A DNA stretch of 64,000 nt from Nonlabens sp. (GTDB taxonomy: Bacteria > Bacteroidota > Bacteroidia > Flavobacteriales > Flavobacteriaceae), in the NCBI RefSeq assembly GCF_018401815.1, contig NZ_JAGYKG010000002.1, positions 434,001 to 498,000 on the forward strand, read 5' to 3'. Positions 55,864 to 63,541 of this stretch are shown piece after piece. A program made the position numbers and the translations under genes. The notes under the pieces are model-generated. The model worked only from the letters and a program-made list of their open reading frames with translations. It did not search any database and was not told the origin of the DNA. Position 1 is the first letter of the stretch; every line of letters begins with the position of its first letter.

Positions 55864-56469
55864 ATGGAAAATACTGTTTCTAAAACAACTTTAGGGTTGA
55901 ACCTACCTACAGATCCGCGATGGGTTGATCTTGCTGCTATGAGCCTGCAGGATATACTAACAGATCATGCCTTTTGTGAACAAAAAGCGGCGAGTACGAT
56001 CATTTCTATTATTCAAATGCATTCTGATAAACCTGAAATTGTAGAAGCCCTTTCCCCTATAGTTACCGAAGAATGGGGGCATTTTAGAATGGTTTTGGCA
56101 GAGTTAAAGAAAAGAGGCTTAACTCTTGGTATACAACGCCCCGATCAATACATCAAAGAATTGATGAAAGGAAAACCAAAAGGCACTGGACGTGATCAGT
56201 TGTTTTTGGATCAGTTATTGATTTGTGCGCTTATTGAAGCACGCAGTTGTGAGCGTTTTAAAATCCTTTCTCAACAACTAGTAGATACCGATTTAAAAGA
56301 GTTCTATCATCAATTCATGGTGGCTGAAGCAGCTCATTACAAATTGTTTCTTCAGCTTGCCAAAAGCTTTTTTGAAGAAGAAAAAGTGATGACGAGATGG
56401 CAGTATTGGTTGGATCATGAAGCTGGTTTTTTACCTCATCTTGAAGTACGAGGTGATCGAATGCATTGA
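55864..56469 (+). CDS. miaE: tRNA-(ms2io6A)-hydroxylase
   Basis: A 201-residue ferritin-like di-iron enzyme that hydroxylates the isopentenyl group at tRNA A37. Iron ligands are seen in DHAFCEQKAAST (Glu), EEWGHFRMVL (E-x-x-H) and EARSCERF plus EAAHYKLFL (E-x-x-H). Length and motifs fit MiaE. It lies divergent from mtaB, another A37 modification gene, a sensible pair though the two act on different tRNAs. Confidence 0.88.
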   Translation: MENTVSKTTLGLNLPTDPRWVDLAAMSLQDILTDHAFCEQKAASTIISIIQMHSDKPEIVEALSPIVTEEWGHFRMVLAELKKRGLTLGIQRPDQYIKELMKGKPKGTGRDQLFLDQLLICALIEARSCERFKILSQQLVDTDLKEFYHQFMVAEAAHYKLFLQLAKSFFEEEKVMTRWQYWLDHEAGFLPHLEVRGDRMH

Positions 56470-56470
56470 T

Positions 56471-56512
56471 GAACTCGAAATTGAACTTGAACTCGAACTC
56501 GAAATTGAAATT
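56471..56512 (+). repeat. hexamer repeat GAANTN, seven units
   Basis: GAACTC GAAATT GAACTT and four more units of the form GAANTN in the miaE-ctaA gap. A reverse-oriented relative lies at 59715-59750. Confidence 0.85.
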
Positions 56513-56600
56513 GGAAAAGAAATTAAAAAAAGCGGAATTCCCATGTGCTAAGCTTGTAGAAGTATTCTGCTAAATAAAAAAAGCCGCAGGCAAGTTATGT

Positions 56601-56636
56601 TTCCCAAAGGGCAGAATTAATTCTGCCATTTGGGAA
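56601..56636. terminator. large intergenic hairpin
   Basis: TTCCCAAA-G-GGCAGAA / TTCTGCC-A-TTTGGGAA with a TTAA loop, one mismatch in 16 positions, 27 bases before ctaA. No T run follows on the plus strand, so it may be a structural or regulatory hairpin rather than a simple terminator. Confidence 0.5.
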
Positions 56637-56663
56637 GAAAAGCTAAAAAACAGATTAAACTAA

Positions 56664-57713
56664 ATGAACCAAAAGATCAAAAACTTCTTTTCCGAAAAGC
56701 GTTACCGCTGGTGGCTCATGGCCAGTATTGTTATTATTTATTTAATTATTGTTGCCGGAGCTATTGTACGAATGACTGGGAGCGGTATGGGATGTCCAGA
56801 CTGGCCAAAGTGTTTTGGGTATTGGATCCCCCCTACTGAGCAAGTGGAAATAGAGTTCTCTCCAGATACTCCTTATAAAGAAGGAATGGTCATTATCGTT
56901 GATAAGGAACTGCGGGTGGCCAAAGAAGATTTTTTTACTGGTGCCAGTTACCAACCACAAAACTGGGAACCGTATACCAAACACGATTACTCGGTATTTA
57001 ACGTATACCATACTTGGACCGAATATATTAATAGACTCATTGGCGCATTGGGGGGCCTAGTTGTCTTTATCATGTTTTTATTTTCCTTACGCTACCTTAA
57101 GAAAAGACCACGACTTACTATTCTTAGTTTTGTCTCGGTACTTTCTATGGGTATTCAAGCCGTAATAGGTAAAATTGTTGTGGATACCAATCTTTCTCCT
57201 GCGCTCATTACCTTTCACATGATCGCTGCTTTATTAATTGTAGGATTGCTTATTTATTTGCTTCATGAAGTAAAACCAATAGACTACCGATATACAAGCA
57301 ATAAAACAATGGTGCGTACTGTCGCTGGGTTAATTATACTCACTCTCATTCAAGTAGTTATGGGGACCCAAGTACGCCAATTTATAGATGAGCAAGTAGA
57401 TCTTTTTGGATACCCACTAAGTTCAGAGTGGTTAGAAAAGGGCCCTTTGGTTTTCTTAATTCATAGAAGTTATTCTATTTTAGTGCTGGTGCTTCACGGT
57501 TGGTTTATTTATAGAGCGGTTCATATCTTCCATCATCCTAAAAAATCCTATTCCGTTCTCGCTTCGTTATTTATTGTCACGATTCTAAGCGGAGTCTTTA
57601 TGAATTATTTGGACTTCCCTTTCGGTTCTCAAGCAGTGCATTTGGTAGTTGCTTCCTTAATTCTAGGAATGCAGTTTTATTTGTGGATGCGATTGCGAGT
57701 GGCATTAAAATAA
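56664..57713 (+). CDS. ctaA: heme A synthase (COX15/CtaA)
   Basis: A 349-residue inner-membrane enzyme with eight hydrophobic helices that converts heme O to heme A for cytochrome oxidase. Family markers: VAGAIVRMTGSGMGCPDWPKCFG in the first loop (heme-proximal and Cys-containing), YINRLIGALGG and ITFHMIAALLIVG with heme-ligand His, and FLIHRSYSILVL and SQAVHLVVASLI in the second half. The extracytoplasmic loop after residue 50 is long, as in the COX15 type of Bacteroidota. Confidence 0.92.
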   Translation: MNQKIKNFFSEKRYRWWLMASIVIIYLIIVAGAIVRMTGSGMGCPDWPKCFGYWIPPTEQVEIEFSPDTPYKEGMVIIVDKELRVAKEDFFTGASYQPQNWEPYTKHDYSVFNVYHTWTEYINRLIGALGGLVVFIMFLFSLRYLKKRPRLTILSFVSVLSMGIQAVIGKIVVDTNLSPALITFHMIAALLIVGLLIYLLHEVKPIDYRYTSNKTMVRTVAGLIILTLIQVVMGTQVRQFIDEQVDLFGYPLSSEWLEKGPLVFLIHRSYSILVLVLHGWFIYRAVHIFHHPKKSYSVLASLFIVTILSGVFMNYLDFPFGSQAVHLVVASLILGMQFYLWMRLRVALK

Positions 57714-58062
57714 GAAATCCACTTGCCTTACTAGTTTATAGTTCTTTTCAAAATAGAACACAGCATCAATAAAAAAGTTTTAGAAAAGAACAATAAGTGT
57801 TTCCAATTTATGTGGGATCTAGTGATACTAGTGTATTCAGCGCCTAATTTTAGCTGACGCTACCGTTATGAGGTTTCCATATGAAGTCAAGGTGTTTCTA
57901 AAATAAGTGTTTGCATTGACGCTTTCGCGAAAGCGTCAATGCAAACACCTTAACCATATAAAAGATTTCACATTCTTTTAAAAGGCATATACATGGATTC
58001 AATAATAGAACTATATTTAAAAGTTCAACAAAGAAATGTTTTCTCATTAACTAAATAACATC
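57714..58062. other. 349-bp intergenic region with a large palindrome
   Basis: Its main feature is the 42-bp palindrome listed separately. Otherwise AT-rich, no gene recognised. Confidence 0.5.
57906..57947. repeat. 42-bp perfect palindrome centred on iterated palindrome copy 13
   Basis: Arms of 21 bases (GTGTTTGCATTGACGCTTTCG and its exact complement) meet without a loop. The centre is the iterated CGCTTTCGCGAAAGCG (57919-57934). Could form a cruciform, or a long hairpin in RNA. Confidence 0.97.
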
Positions 58063-58164
58063 ATGGCAAAAAGTCAAGACTCCAAGAAAAACGTAAAAAA
58101 AGAAGCTACCAAAACTCCAAAAGAAAAAAAGGAAGAAAAGAGGTTGAAAAAATCTAAAAAATAA
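58063..58164 (+). CDS. 33-residue lysine-rich protein
   Basis: From ATG 58063: MAKSQDSKKNVKKEATKTPK, then KEKKEEKRLKKSKK and TAA, 33 residues with about half Lys or Arg. I recall similar short lysine-rich proteins starting MAK-x-x-D-S-K-K in flavobacteria, which suggests a real gene. Such proteins may bind nucleic acid; not shown. It lies between ctaA and the esterase gene. Confidence 0.6.
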   Translation: MAKSQDSKKNVKKEATKTPKEKKEEKRLKKSKK

Positions 58165-58341
58165 TAATTAGAAATCCACTGGCAATCCATCTGTCTTCTC
58201 TGATGAACGTTTTGAATTGTAAACCTATACCTATGTATCATTCTACTGGTGCTTATTGGAAGTCAGTTGACAACAGCTACTTTCAGAAATGCGTCTGGAA
58301 TAAAAACAAATTCAAATGTGTATTCACAAAAAGTCAACTTT

Positions 58342-59592
58342 ATGAATCAGATACAAATAGTAGCAGCTATTGTAATGCTCTTTTTGCTTCAACAATTTAC
58401 AAATGGGCAAACGGATTCCGATCTTCAGTTTTTACAAAAAGTAGGTACTCTAGATAGCCTCTATTCCAAAACACTAAATGAATACCGAGAAATTTATATT
58501 CAACTGCCAGCCGATTATAATCCTGCAGAAGATAAAAAGTATCCGGTAGTTTATGTGCTAGATGGTGAAGTATTCTTACCTAATGTAACTAATGTTCATA
58601 GGTTTTACAGTGGTGGTTTTATTCCAGAAATGGTTATTGTAGGTGTTTCAAACGATAAGAATAGAATGCGGGACTTGACTACATCAAAAGTAACCGAGAT
58701 GTATGGAATGCCCTTTAAACAACAAAATGGAGAGGCAGCCAATTTTAGTAAATTCTTAGAAACTGAGTTAATTCCATTTGTAGAAAAGAAATATCCGGTT
58801 ACTAATTTTAGAACTTTAATTGGCCATTCTTATGCAGGACTATTCACCTTGTATTCCTTAGTTCATCAGCCACATCAATTTTCAAATTATTTAGCCATTG
58901 ATCCTAGTTTAGATTGGGACAACCAAAAACTACTTAAAGAAGCAACAGATAAAATTTCAAGCACTAATTATAAAGGCAAGGCCTTATTTATGTCTCTTGG
59001 CGGTCAAGTGCATATGCAGAAGCCAAATATGACTTTAGAGGAAGTTAAAAAGGACACCACAGACTTTACCTTATTTGCACGATCAAATCTTGCTTTTTCA
59101 GAACTTTTGAATAGTAGCAAGCAAAATGAATTATCTTTTGAATGGAAGTTTTATCCGAGAGAGTTACATGGAACTATTGCTGTTCCCTCTATTATGGATG
59201 GTTTAATTTCTATTTTTCAATGGTATCAATTGGAACATGTTGATGCCTACAACACGCCTACTACAACGGTCGAAGAGCTTACAAAGGTCCTTAGATACCG
59301 TCAAAACAAACTCCAAACTTATTTTGGTTATTCTGTACCCCCCTTACCCTATTTCCTATTGTATATACAAGGCGATATGAATATGGATATGGAACAAATG
59401 GACAAAGCAAAGATGTACTTTGATTTTGCCCTCGAATATTATCCTGAAAATGCCGATGCTTATAGCGCTATGGCAACCTATTATATAAGAAATAATGACA
59501 AGGAGAATGCCATAAAGTTTTTCACTCAAGCCTTTGAAATAAGTGGAGATGACTCCTATATCAAAAGAATTGATGAACTGAAAAAAGAATAA
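58342..59592 (+). CDS. secreted esterase-like alpha/beta hydrolase with C-terminal TPR
   Basis: A 416-residue exported hydrolase. The preferred ATG at 58342 begins a signal peptide MNQIQIVAAIVMLFLLQQFTNGQ, while the frame upstream to 58249 has no signal-like start. The esterase D/IroE-like domain has YPVVYVLDGEVFLP, the nucleophile elbow LIGHSYAGLFTLY (G-H-S-Y-A) and a late ELHGT His. From residue about 340, MDMEQMDKAKMYFDFALEYYPENADAY and a further unit are TPR repeats. It may cleave siderophore or acyl esters in the periplasm. Confidence 0.82.
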   Translation: MNQIQIVAAIVMLFLLQQFTNGQTDSDLQFLQKVGTLDSLYSKTLNEYREIYIQLPADYNPAEDKKYPVVYVLDGEVFLPNVTNVHRFYSGGFIPEMVIVGVSNDKNRMRDLTTSKVTEMYGMPFKQQNGEAANFSKFLETELIPFVEKKYPVTNFRTLIGHSYAGLFTLYSLVHQPHQFSNYLAIDPSLDWDNQKLLKEATDKISSTNYKGKALFMSLGGQVHMQKPNMTLEEVKKDTTDFTLFARSNLAFSELLNSSKQNELSFEWKFYPRELHGTIAVPSIMDGLISIFQWYQLEHVDAYNTPTTTVEELTKVLRYRQNKLQTYFGYSVPPLPYFLLYIQGDMNMDMEQMDKAKMYFDFALEYYPENADAYSAMATYYIRNNDKENAIKFFTQAFEISGDDSYIKRIDELKKE

Positions 59593-59714
59593 GCCTTATT
59601 GTAGGTGATTCTTTGCGTAGCCTTTACTATAACAGGCTTGTTATATGAAGTATTATGCAGGTGCACGTGAGCAATAAGTTAAGATATTTAAACCATAAAA
59701 AAAACTCCAATGAT

Positions 59715-59750
59715 CTTCAAATTCAAATTCGATTTCAAGTTCAAGTTCCT
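59715..59750 (-). repeat. hexamer repeat, same family as 56471-56512 but inverted
   Basis: TTCAAA TTCAAA TTCGAT TTCAAG TTCAAG TTCCTA on the plus strand (complement GAANTN). It ends 12 bases before the TATCTTTG element of the next gene, so it covers the -33 region. Confidence 0.8.
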
Positions 59751-59762
59751 ACTCAAAAATCC

Positions 59763-59770
59763 TATCTTTG
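59763..59770 (+). promoter_or_regulatory. TAnnTTTG promoter element
   Basis: TATCTTTG, 22 bases before the ATG at 59793; the hexamer repeat occupies its upstream side. Confidence 0.65.
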
Positions 59771-59792
59771 CCATCCTTAAAAATTAGAGTAA

Positions 59793-60317
59793 ATGATCTA
59801 TAGATTACGAGTTCTTCTCGATGCAAACGACGACTGTTTTAGAGACATTGAGATAGATGAAAAAAGCACTTTAGAAGAGTTTCATAATGTGATTGTGCAA
59901 GCTTTCCAGCTGCAAGGTGATGAAATGGCTAGTTTCTATGCCAGTGATGAAGAGTGGAATCAAGGCGAGGAATACTGTCTTTTTGATATGAGTGGTGGAA
60001 TGGCACCTGTAAAAAAGATGGCCGATACGCTTTTGGAAAAAGCCCTAAGTAAAAAGAAAACAAGAATGATCTATATTTATGACTTCTTGAGTTTGTGGAC
60101 CTTTTCTGTTGAATTAGCAGATGCAGTTCCTCATCATCCGGGTACTACTTATCCGCGAGTCATATTTTCTGTAGGTGAATTACCAGACAGTGCACCAGAT
60201 AAAGAATTTGAAGCAGACCCTCGTTTTCACGATGACGACGATGACGAAGCATACAGCGATGATGAAGATGAAGAATTTTATGATGAAGAATCCTTTGATG
60301 AAAATGACCTCTATTAA
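59793..60317 (+). CDS. plasmid pRiA4b ORF-3-like protein
   Basis: A 174-residue protein: MIYRLRVLLDANDDCFRDIEI, TLEEFHNVIVQAF and FYASDEEWNQG give the pRiA4b ORF-3-like (IS1096 passenger) domain over residues 1-130. The remaining 40 residues are extremely acidic, mainly Asp and Glu. The family is often found near transposons but here shows no such context. It is followed three bases later by the nucleoid-associated protein gene, so the two are co-expressed. Function unknown. Confidence 0.8.
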   Translation: MIYRLRVLLDANDDCFRDIEIDEKSTLEEFHNVIVQAFQLQGDEMASFYASDEEWNQGEEYCLFDMSGGMAPVKKMADTLLEKALSKKKTRMIYIYDFLSLWTFSVELADAVPHHPGTTYPRVIFSVGELPDSAPDKEFEADPRFHDDDDDEAYSDDEDEEFYDEESFDENDLY

Positions 60318-60320
60318 ACT

Positions 60321-61379
60321 ATGATCAATTTATACAATACTAGAATTGAAAATCTTGCCATACATCGTGTAGGTAATAAAAATAAAGGAGAGGCTTTACT
60401 TACTTCCAACAGTTCTACAAGTTTGGATGATGAGATGCACTCCCTTTTAAAGGAATATTTCTTGAAATCTTTTCGCTCTAAAGAAGAAGCCTATTACAGT
60501 TTCTTTCATGAAGATGACTTAGAGTTTCATGAAATGTACGCTTTCGCGAAAGCGATATTCTCCACACCAGCATCTCTACTAGAAAACAGTAAGAAGATGG
60601 CAAAACACCTCTATGAACAATCAGACCATCCACACATACGAAGTGGAGAAGTGTATATATGTTATTTTGATAATGTTATGGTGGACAACAATAAGACCAA
60701 CGCGATAGGGATTTTCAAAAGTGAGATCAAACAAGAGTTTTTACAGTTTGAAGAAGGAGAAACAGATCTAAAAATGATTCTTCAACAAGGCGTTAATTTG
60801 AACAAATTAGACAAAGGAGCTATTATTTTAAACGTAGAAGAAGAAGCCGGGTACAAGATTCTTTCTGTTGATTCTAATCGTTATGATGCTAAGTACTGGC
60901 TGGAAAGTTTTTTGGGAGTTGATGTTTTTGAGGACGAAAATTTCTTTACAAAGAAGTATTTGAAATTTTGTCAAGACTTTGCAAAGGACGTGGTATTACC
61001 AGCCGAAGATAAGAAGGAAGAAGTCATGTTTATGAACCGTGCGGTAAATCACTTTGCTAAAAACGACACTTTTGAAGAATCGGCTTTCTTAAATGAAACA
61101 CTAGAAAACCCTGACTTGATTCCGGAATTTAAAAATTATAAATTAGAAAAAGGCGCCAAACATTCTATAGAAGATGTGTCCACATTCCCTATTTCTAATA
61201 CTGCAGTAAGTGCTGCGCGTAGAGGGATCAAAAGTGTTATCCATCTAGACACTCATGTACAAATAAAGATGGATTTTACCAATTCTAGCAGTGCAGAGAA
61301 GTTTATAGAAAAAGGCTGGGACGAAGAAAAACAAATGTATTATTATCTCGTTTACTTCAATCGAGAAGAGAAAAAATAA
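60321..61379 (+). CDS. nucleoid-associated protein (NdpA/YejK family)
   Basis: A 352-residue protein whose opening IENLAIHRVGNKNKGEALL and HIRSGEVYICYFDNVMVD match the 37-kDa nucleoid-associated family. KFCQDFAKDVV and the C-terminal TAVSAARRGIKSVIHLDTHV agree. It binds DNA or the nucleoid; its exact role is unclear. The palindrome at 60539-60554 encodes AFAKA (MYAFAKAIF). It is transcribed with the acidic ORF-3-like protein, and that the acidic partner modulates it is a guess. Confidence 0.8.
   Translation: MINLYNTRIENLAIHRVGNKNKGEALLTSNSSTSLDDEMHSLLKEYFLKSFRSKEEAYYSFFHEDDLEFHEMYAFAKAIFSTPASLLENSKKMAKHLYEQSDHPHIRSGEVYICYFDNVMVDNNKTNAIGIFKSEIKQEFLQFEEGETDLKMILQQGVNLNKLDKGAIILNVEEEAGYKILSVDSNRYDAKYWLESFLGVDVFEDENFFTKKYLKFCQDFAKDVVLPAEDKKEEVMFMNRAVNHFAKNDTFEESAFLNETLENPDLIPEFKNYKLEKGAKHSIEDVSTFPISNTAVSAARRGIKSVIHLDTHVQIKMDFTNSSSAEKFIEKGWDEEKQMYYYLVYFNREEKK
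60539..60554. repeat. iterated palindrome copy 14 (coding, nucleoid-associated protein)
   Basis: Exact CGCTTTCGCGAAAGCG, read as AFAKA. Confidence 0.95.
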
Positions 61380-61380
61380 A

Positions 61381-61408
61381 AAATTAGGTTTAAAAAAACC
61401 TGATTTTT
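61381..61408. terminator. hairpin terminator
   Basis: AAATTAGGTTT / AAACCTGATTT with a four-A loop and a following T run, two bases after the stop. Confidence 0.75.
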
Positions 61409-61494
61409 ATTCTTGATGGAATACAACTCAGGTTTTCTTTGTGAAGGCCGCTTTAGTTTTAGGTTATAAATGCTTGGTTCTTGCCATTTGTAAC

Positions 61495-62577
61495 TTATAT
61501 CCTGAATTTATTTTCATAATCGGCATCATGATAGTTTCTTTTTACGAATTCCATTGCCGTGTTTAATACACCACCCATACTTCTAGTAGATTTAAACGCT
61601 ATATCTCCCGTAAAGTCATGAAGCTCTTTCTTAAGTTGTTTGAACTTTGAAGGAGTTGATATAAAATCGGCCTTCATGCATTTTATCAACTGTCGGTATC
61701 GTTTTTGGGTATTAATCAATCGTTTTGCAATCAGTGCCCTTTCTTCTTTTTTATATTGCTCAATACTTTCGCTCTTAAGATGAGTTGCTACATTAGTAAC
61801 CATTGCTAAATTCTCTTTAAAAAATTGCGGTCGGTATACTTTTAAGTTGCCTTCATAACTTTGCTGATCAAAATCTATAGCGCGTATCGCATAACTAACT
61901 CTGTCAAAATCATGAGTTGGAATAACCACGTAGTTATACGACCTCATATCTCCTAATAATCGGATCAAGCAACGTTCATTAAATTTGACAAACTCTTTAG
62001 CTATTTGAGTCAGCTCTTGCTGATCGCAATCTTCCATATAATTCTCTATGAATTCATCACCTGGAATACCCGCGATATGTTCTTCAATTAAGGTATTCTT
62101 ATACACTAAAAAATTAATGCGGTGAGGTGATAATAAATGTTCTACTTCTAATCCATAGACTCTTGAAGCATCTGCTTTTTTTACATAGAAATAGGTAAAT
62201 CCATCGTTAAGAATATTTCGTATCCGGATACGAAATGGTTTTGTATTACCAAAGGTGCAGTAATCCACAGCGTCTACATTGAGATAATCCAATGATTTGT
62301 CCCGTCCATCACTGTGAAGAATATCGTAAATTCTTTTTAAATGGCCATCTATTTGCTCCCGATCAGAATCAGAATAAAAACAGCGCACCCACAAAGTGTC
62401 TTCATCATTTTTATCATAAACAGTAATACAACCCGCAAACCTCAATAAATCATCATAGGAAACTGGGATAGAAGTAGCTCTATTGTATCTTTTTAGGTAA
62501 TCTGATAAGGAGGTTCCAATAGGAAATGTAGGTTTCTTATTAGAGAGTAATTTATCATTGAGGATCTTATTAGACAT
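61495..62577 (-). CDS. uncharacterised protein with a kinase-like core
   Basis: A 360-residue protein. I cannot place it in a named family. RCLIRLLGDMRSYNYVVI followed about 25 residues later by YAIRAIDFDQQS resembles the H-G-D-x-x-x-x-N and I-D-F-D metal and catalytic motifs of aminoglycoside phosphotransferase-like kinases, in altered form (RLLGDMRSYN). The start is set at ATG 62577 (MSNKILNDKLLS), because the longer ATG at 62613 leaves only 23 bp to the divergent ABC gene. It may be regulated together with that transporter. Confidence 0.55.
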   Translation of the reverse strand: MSNKILNDKLLSNKKPTFPIGTSLSDYLKRYNRATSIPVSYDDLLRFAGCITVYDKNDEDTLWVRCFYSDSDREQIDGHLKRIYDILHSDGRDKSLDYLNVDAVDYCTFGNTKPFRIRIRNILNDGFTYFYVKKADASRVYGLEVEHLLSPHRINFLVYKNTLIEEHIAGIPGDEFIENYMEDCDQQELTQIAKEFVKFNERCLIRLLGDMRSYNYVVIPTHDFDRVSYAIRAIDFDQQSYEGNLKVYRPQFFKENLAMVTNVATHLKSESIEQYKKEERALIAKRLINTQKRYRQLIKCMKADFISTPSKFKQLKKELHDFTGDIAFKSTRSMGGVLNTAMEFVKRNYHDADYENKFRI

Positions 62578-62636
62578 CACTAGTGTAACATTTGGTGTTT
62601 CTTGCAGTCCCATAATACAACAAAAAAACTTTATTA

Positions 62637-63533
62637 GTGGAAACCATCCTTGAAATTAATCAACTTCATAAAAAATATGGTTCGCTCACCGCAGTGGATC
62701 ATATTTCATTTAAAATAAAAAAAGGCCATGTCTATGGAATTCTGGGTCCTAACGGCAGTGGTAAATCCACCACTTTAGGAATGGTACTCAACGTAGTGAA
62801 TCCCACTAGTGGCGATTATAGATGGTTTGAAGGAAGCACCTCTAATCATGACGCCTTAAAAAGAATAGGAGCTATTATAGAGCGACCTAATTTTTATCCC
62901 AGCATGAGTGCGATTCAAAATCTAGAGCTGGTCTGTAAAATTAAAAATATAGCGCCTTATAAAATAGAAGAAAAATTAGCTCTTGTAGATTTGCTTTCGC
63001 GCAAGCATTCGGCTTTTAAAACCTACTCTTTGGGGATGAAACAACGCCTTGCGATTGCAAGTGCCCTGCTCAATGATCCGGAAATATTGATCCTTGATGA
63101 ACCAACTAATGGCTTAGACCCTCAGGGAATAAGACAAATACGGGATATTATCCAAAAAATAGCCGCCAATGGAACTACGATCCTTCTGGCGTCTCATTTA
63201 CTTGATGAAGTAGAGAAAGTATGCACCGACGTAGTGGTATTACGCTTAGGTAAAATGTTGTATTCAGGTCCCGTAAATGAAATGAATAGAAATCACGGTT
63301 CTATAGTTATTGACGCAGTTGACAGAGAAGCCCTGCATCATTTTCTTAAAACTAAAGCCTATGCTGGAAGCATCACGGTACACGATGATGGTCTAGAAGT
63401 AACACTTTATGAAGACGTAGATCTTACACAAATCAATAAAGAAGCTTTTGAAAACGGTATTATTCTATGCAAGCTATTTCATAAAAAACAAAGTCTCGAA
63501 GACCAATTCATTGAGTTAACCAACCAAAACTAA
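62637..63533 (+). CDS. ABC transporter ATPase
   Basis: A 298-residue ATPase with Walker A GPNGSGKST (residues about 38-46), signature YSLGMKQRLAIA, Walker B ILILDEPTNGLDPQG, and SHLLDEVEKVC. The last 90 residues (VNEMNRNHGSIVI onward) form the C-terminal domain of exporter-type ATPases. The start is GTG 62637. It is followed eight bases later by a permease gene, giving an ABC-2 type exporter; substrate unknown. A 13/16 degenerate palindrome copy lies at 62993-63008. Confidence 0.88.
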   Translation: METILEINQLHKKYGSLTAVDHISFKIKKGHVYGILGPNGSGKSTTLGMVLNVVNPTSGDYRWFEGSTSNHDALKRIGAIIERPNFYPSMSAIQNLELVCKIKNIAPYKIEEKLALVDLLSRKHSAFKTYSLGMKQRLAIASALLNDPEILILDEPTNGLDPQGIRQIRDIIQKIAANGTTILLASHLLDEVEKVCTDVVVLRLGKMLYSGPVNEMNRNHGSIVIDAVDREALHHFLKTKAYAGSITVHDDGLEVTLYEDVDLTQINKEAFENGIILCKLFHKKQSLEDQFIELTNQN

Positions 63534-63541
63534 TCCCGGCC

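Noticed and set aside
1311..60554. Iterated palindrome as CRISPR or as a transcription terminator
   Set aside because: Copies are kilobases apart, nine are inside coding sequence, and most have no T run, so neither explanation fits.
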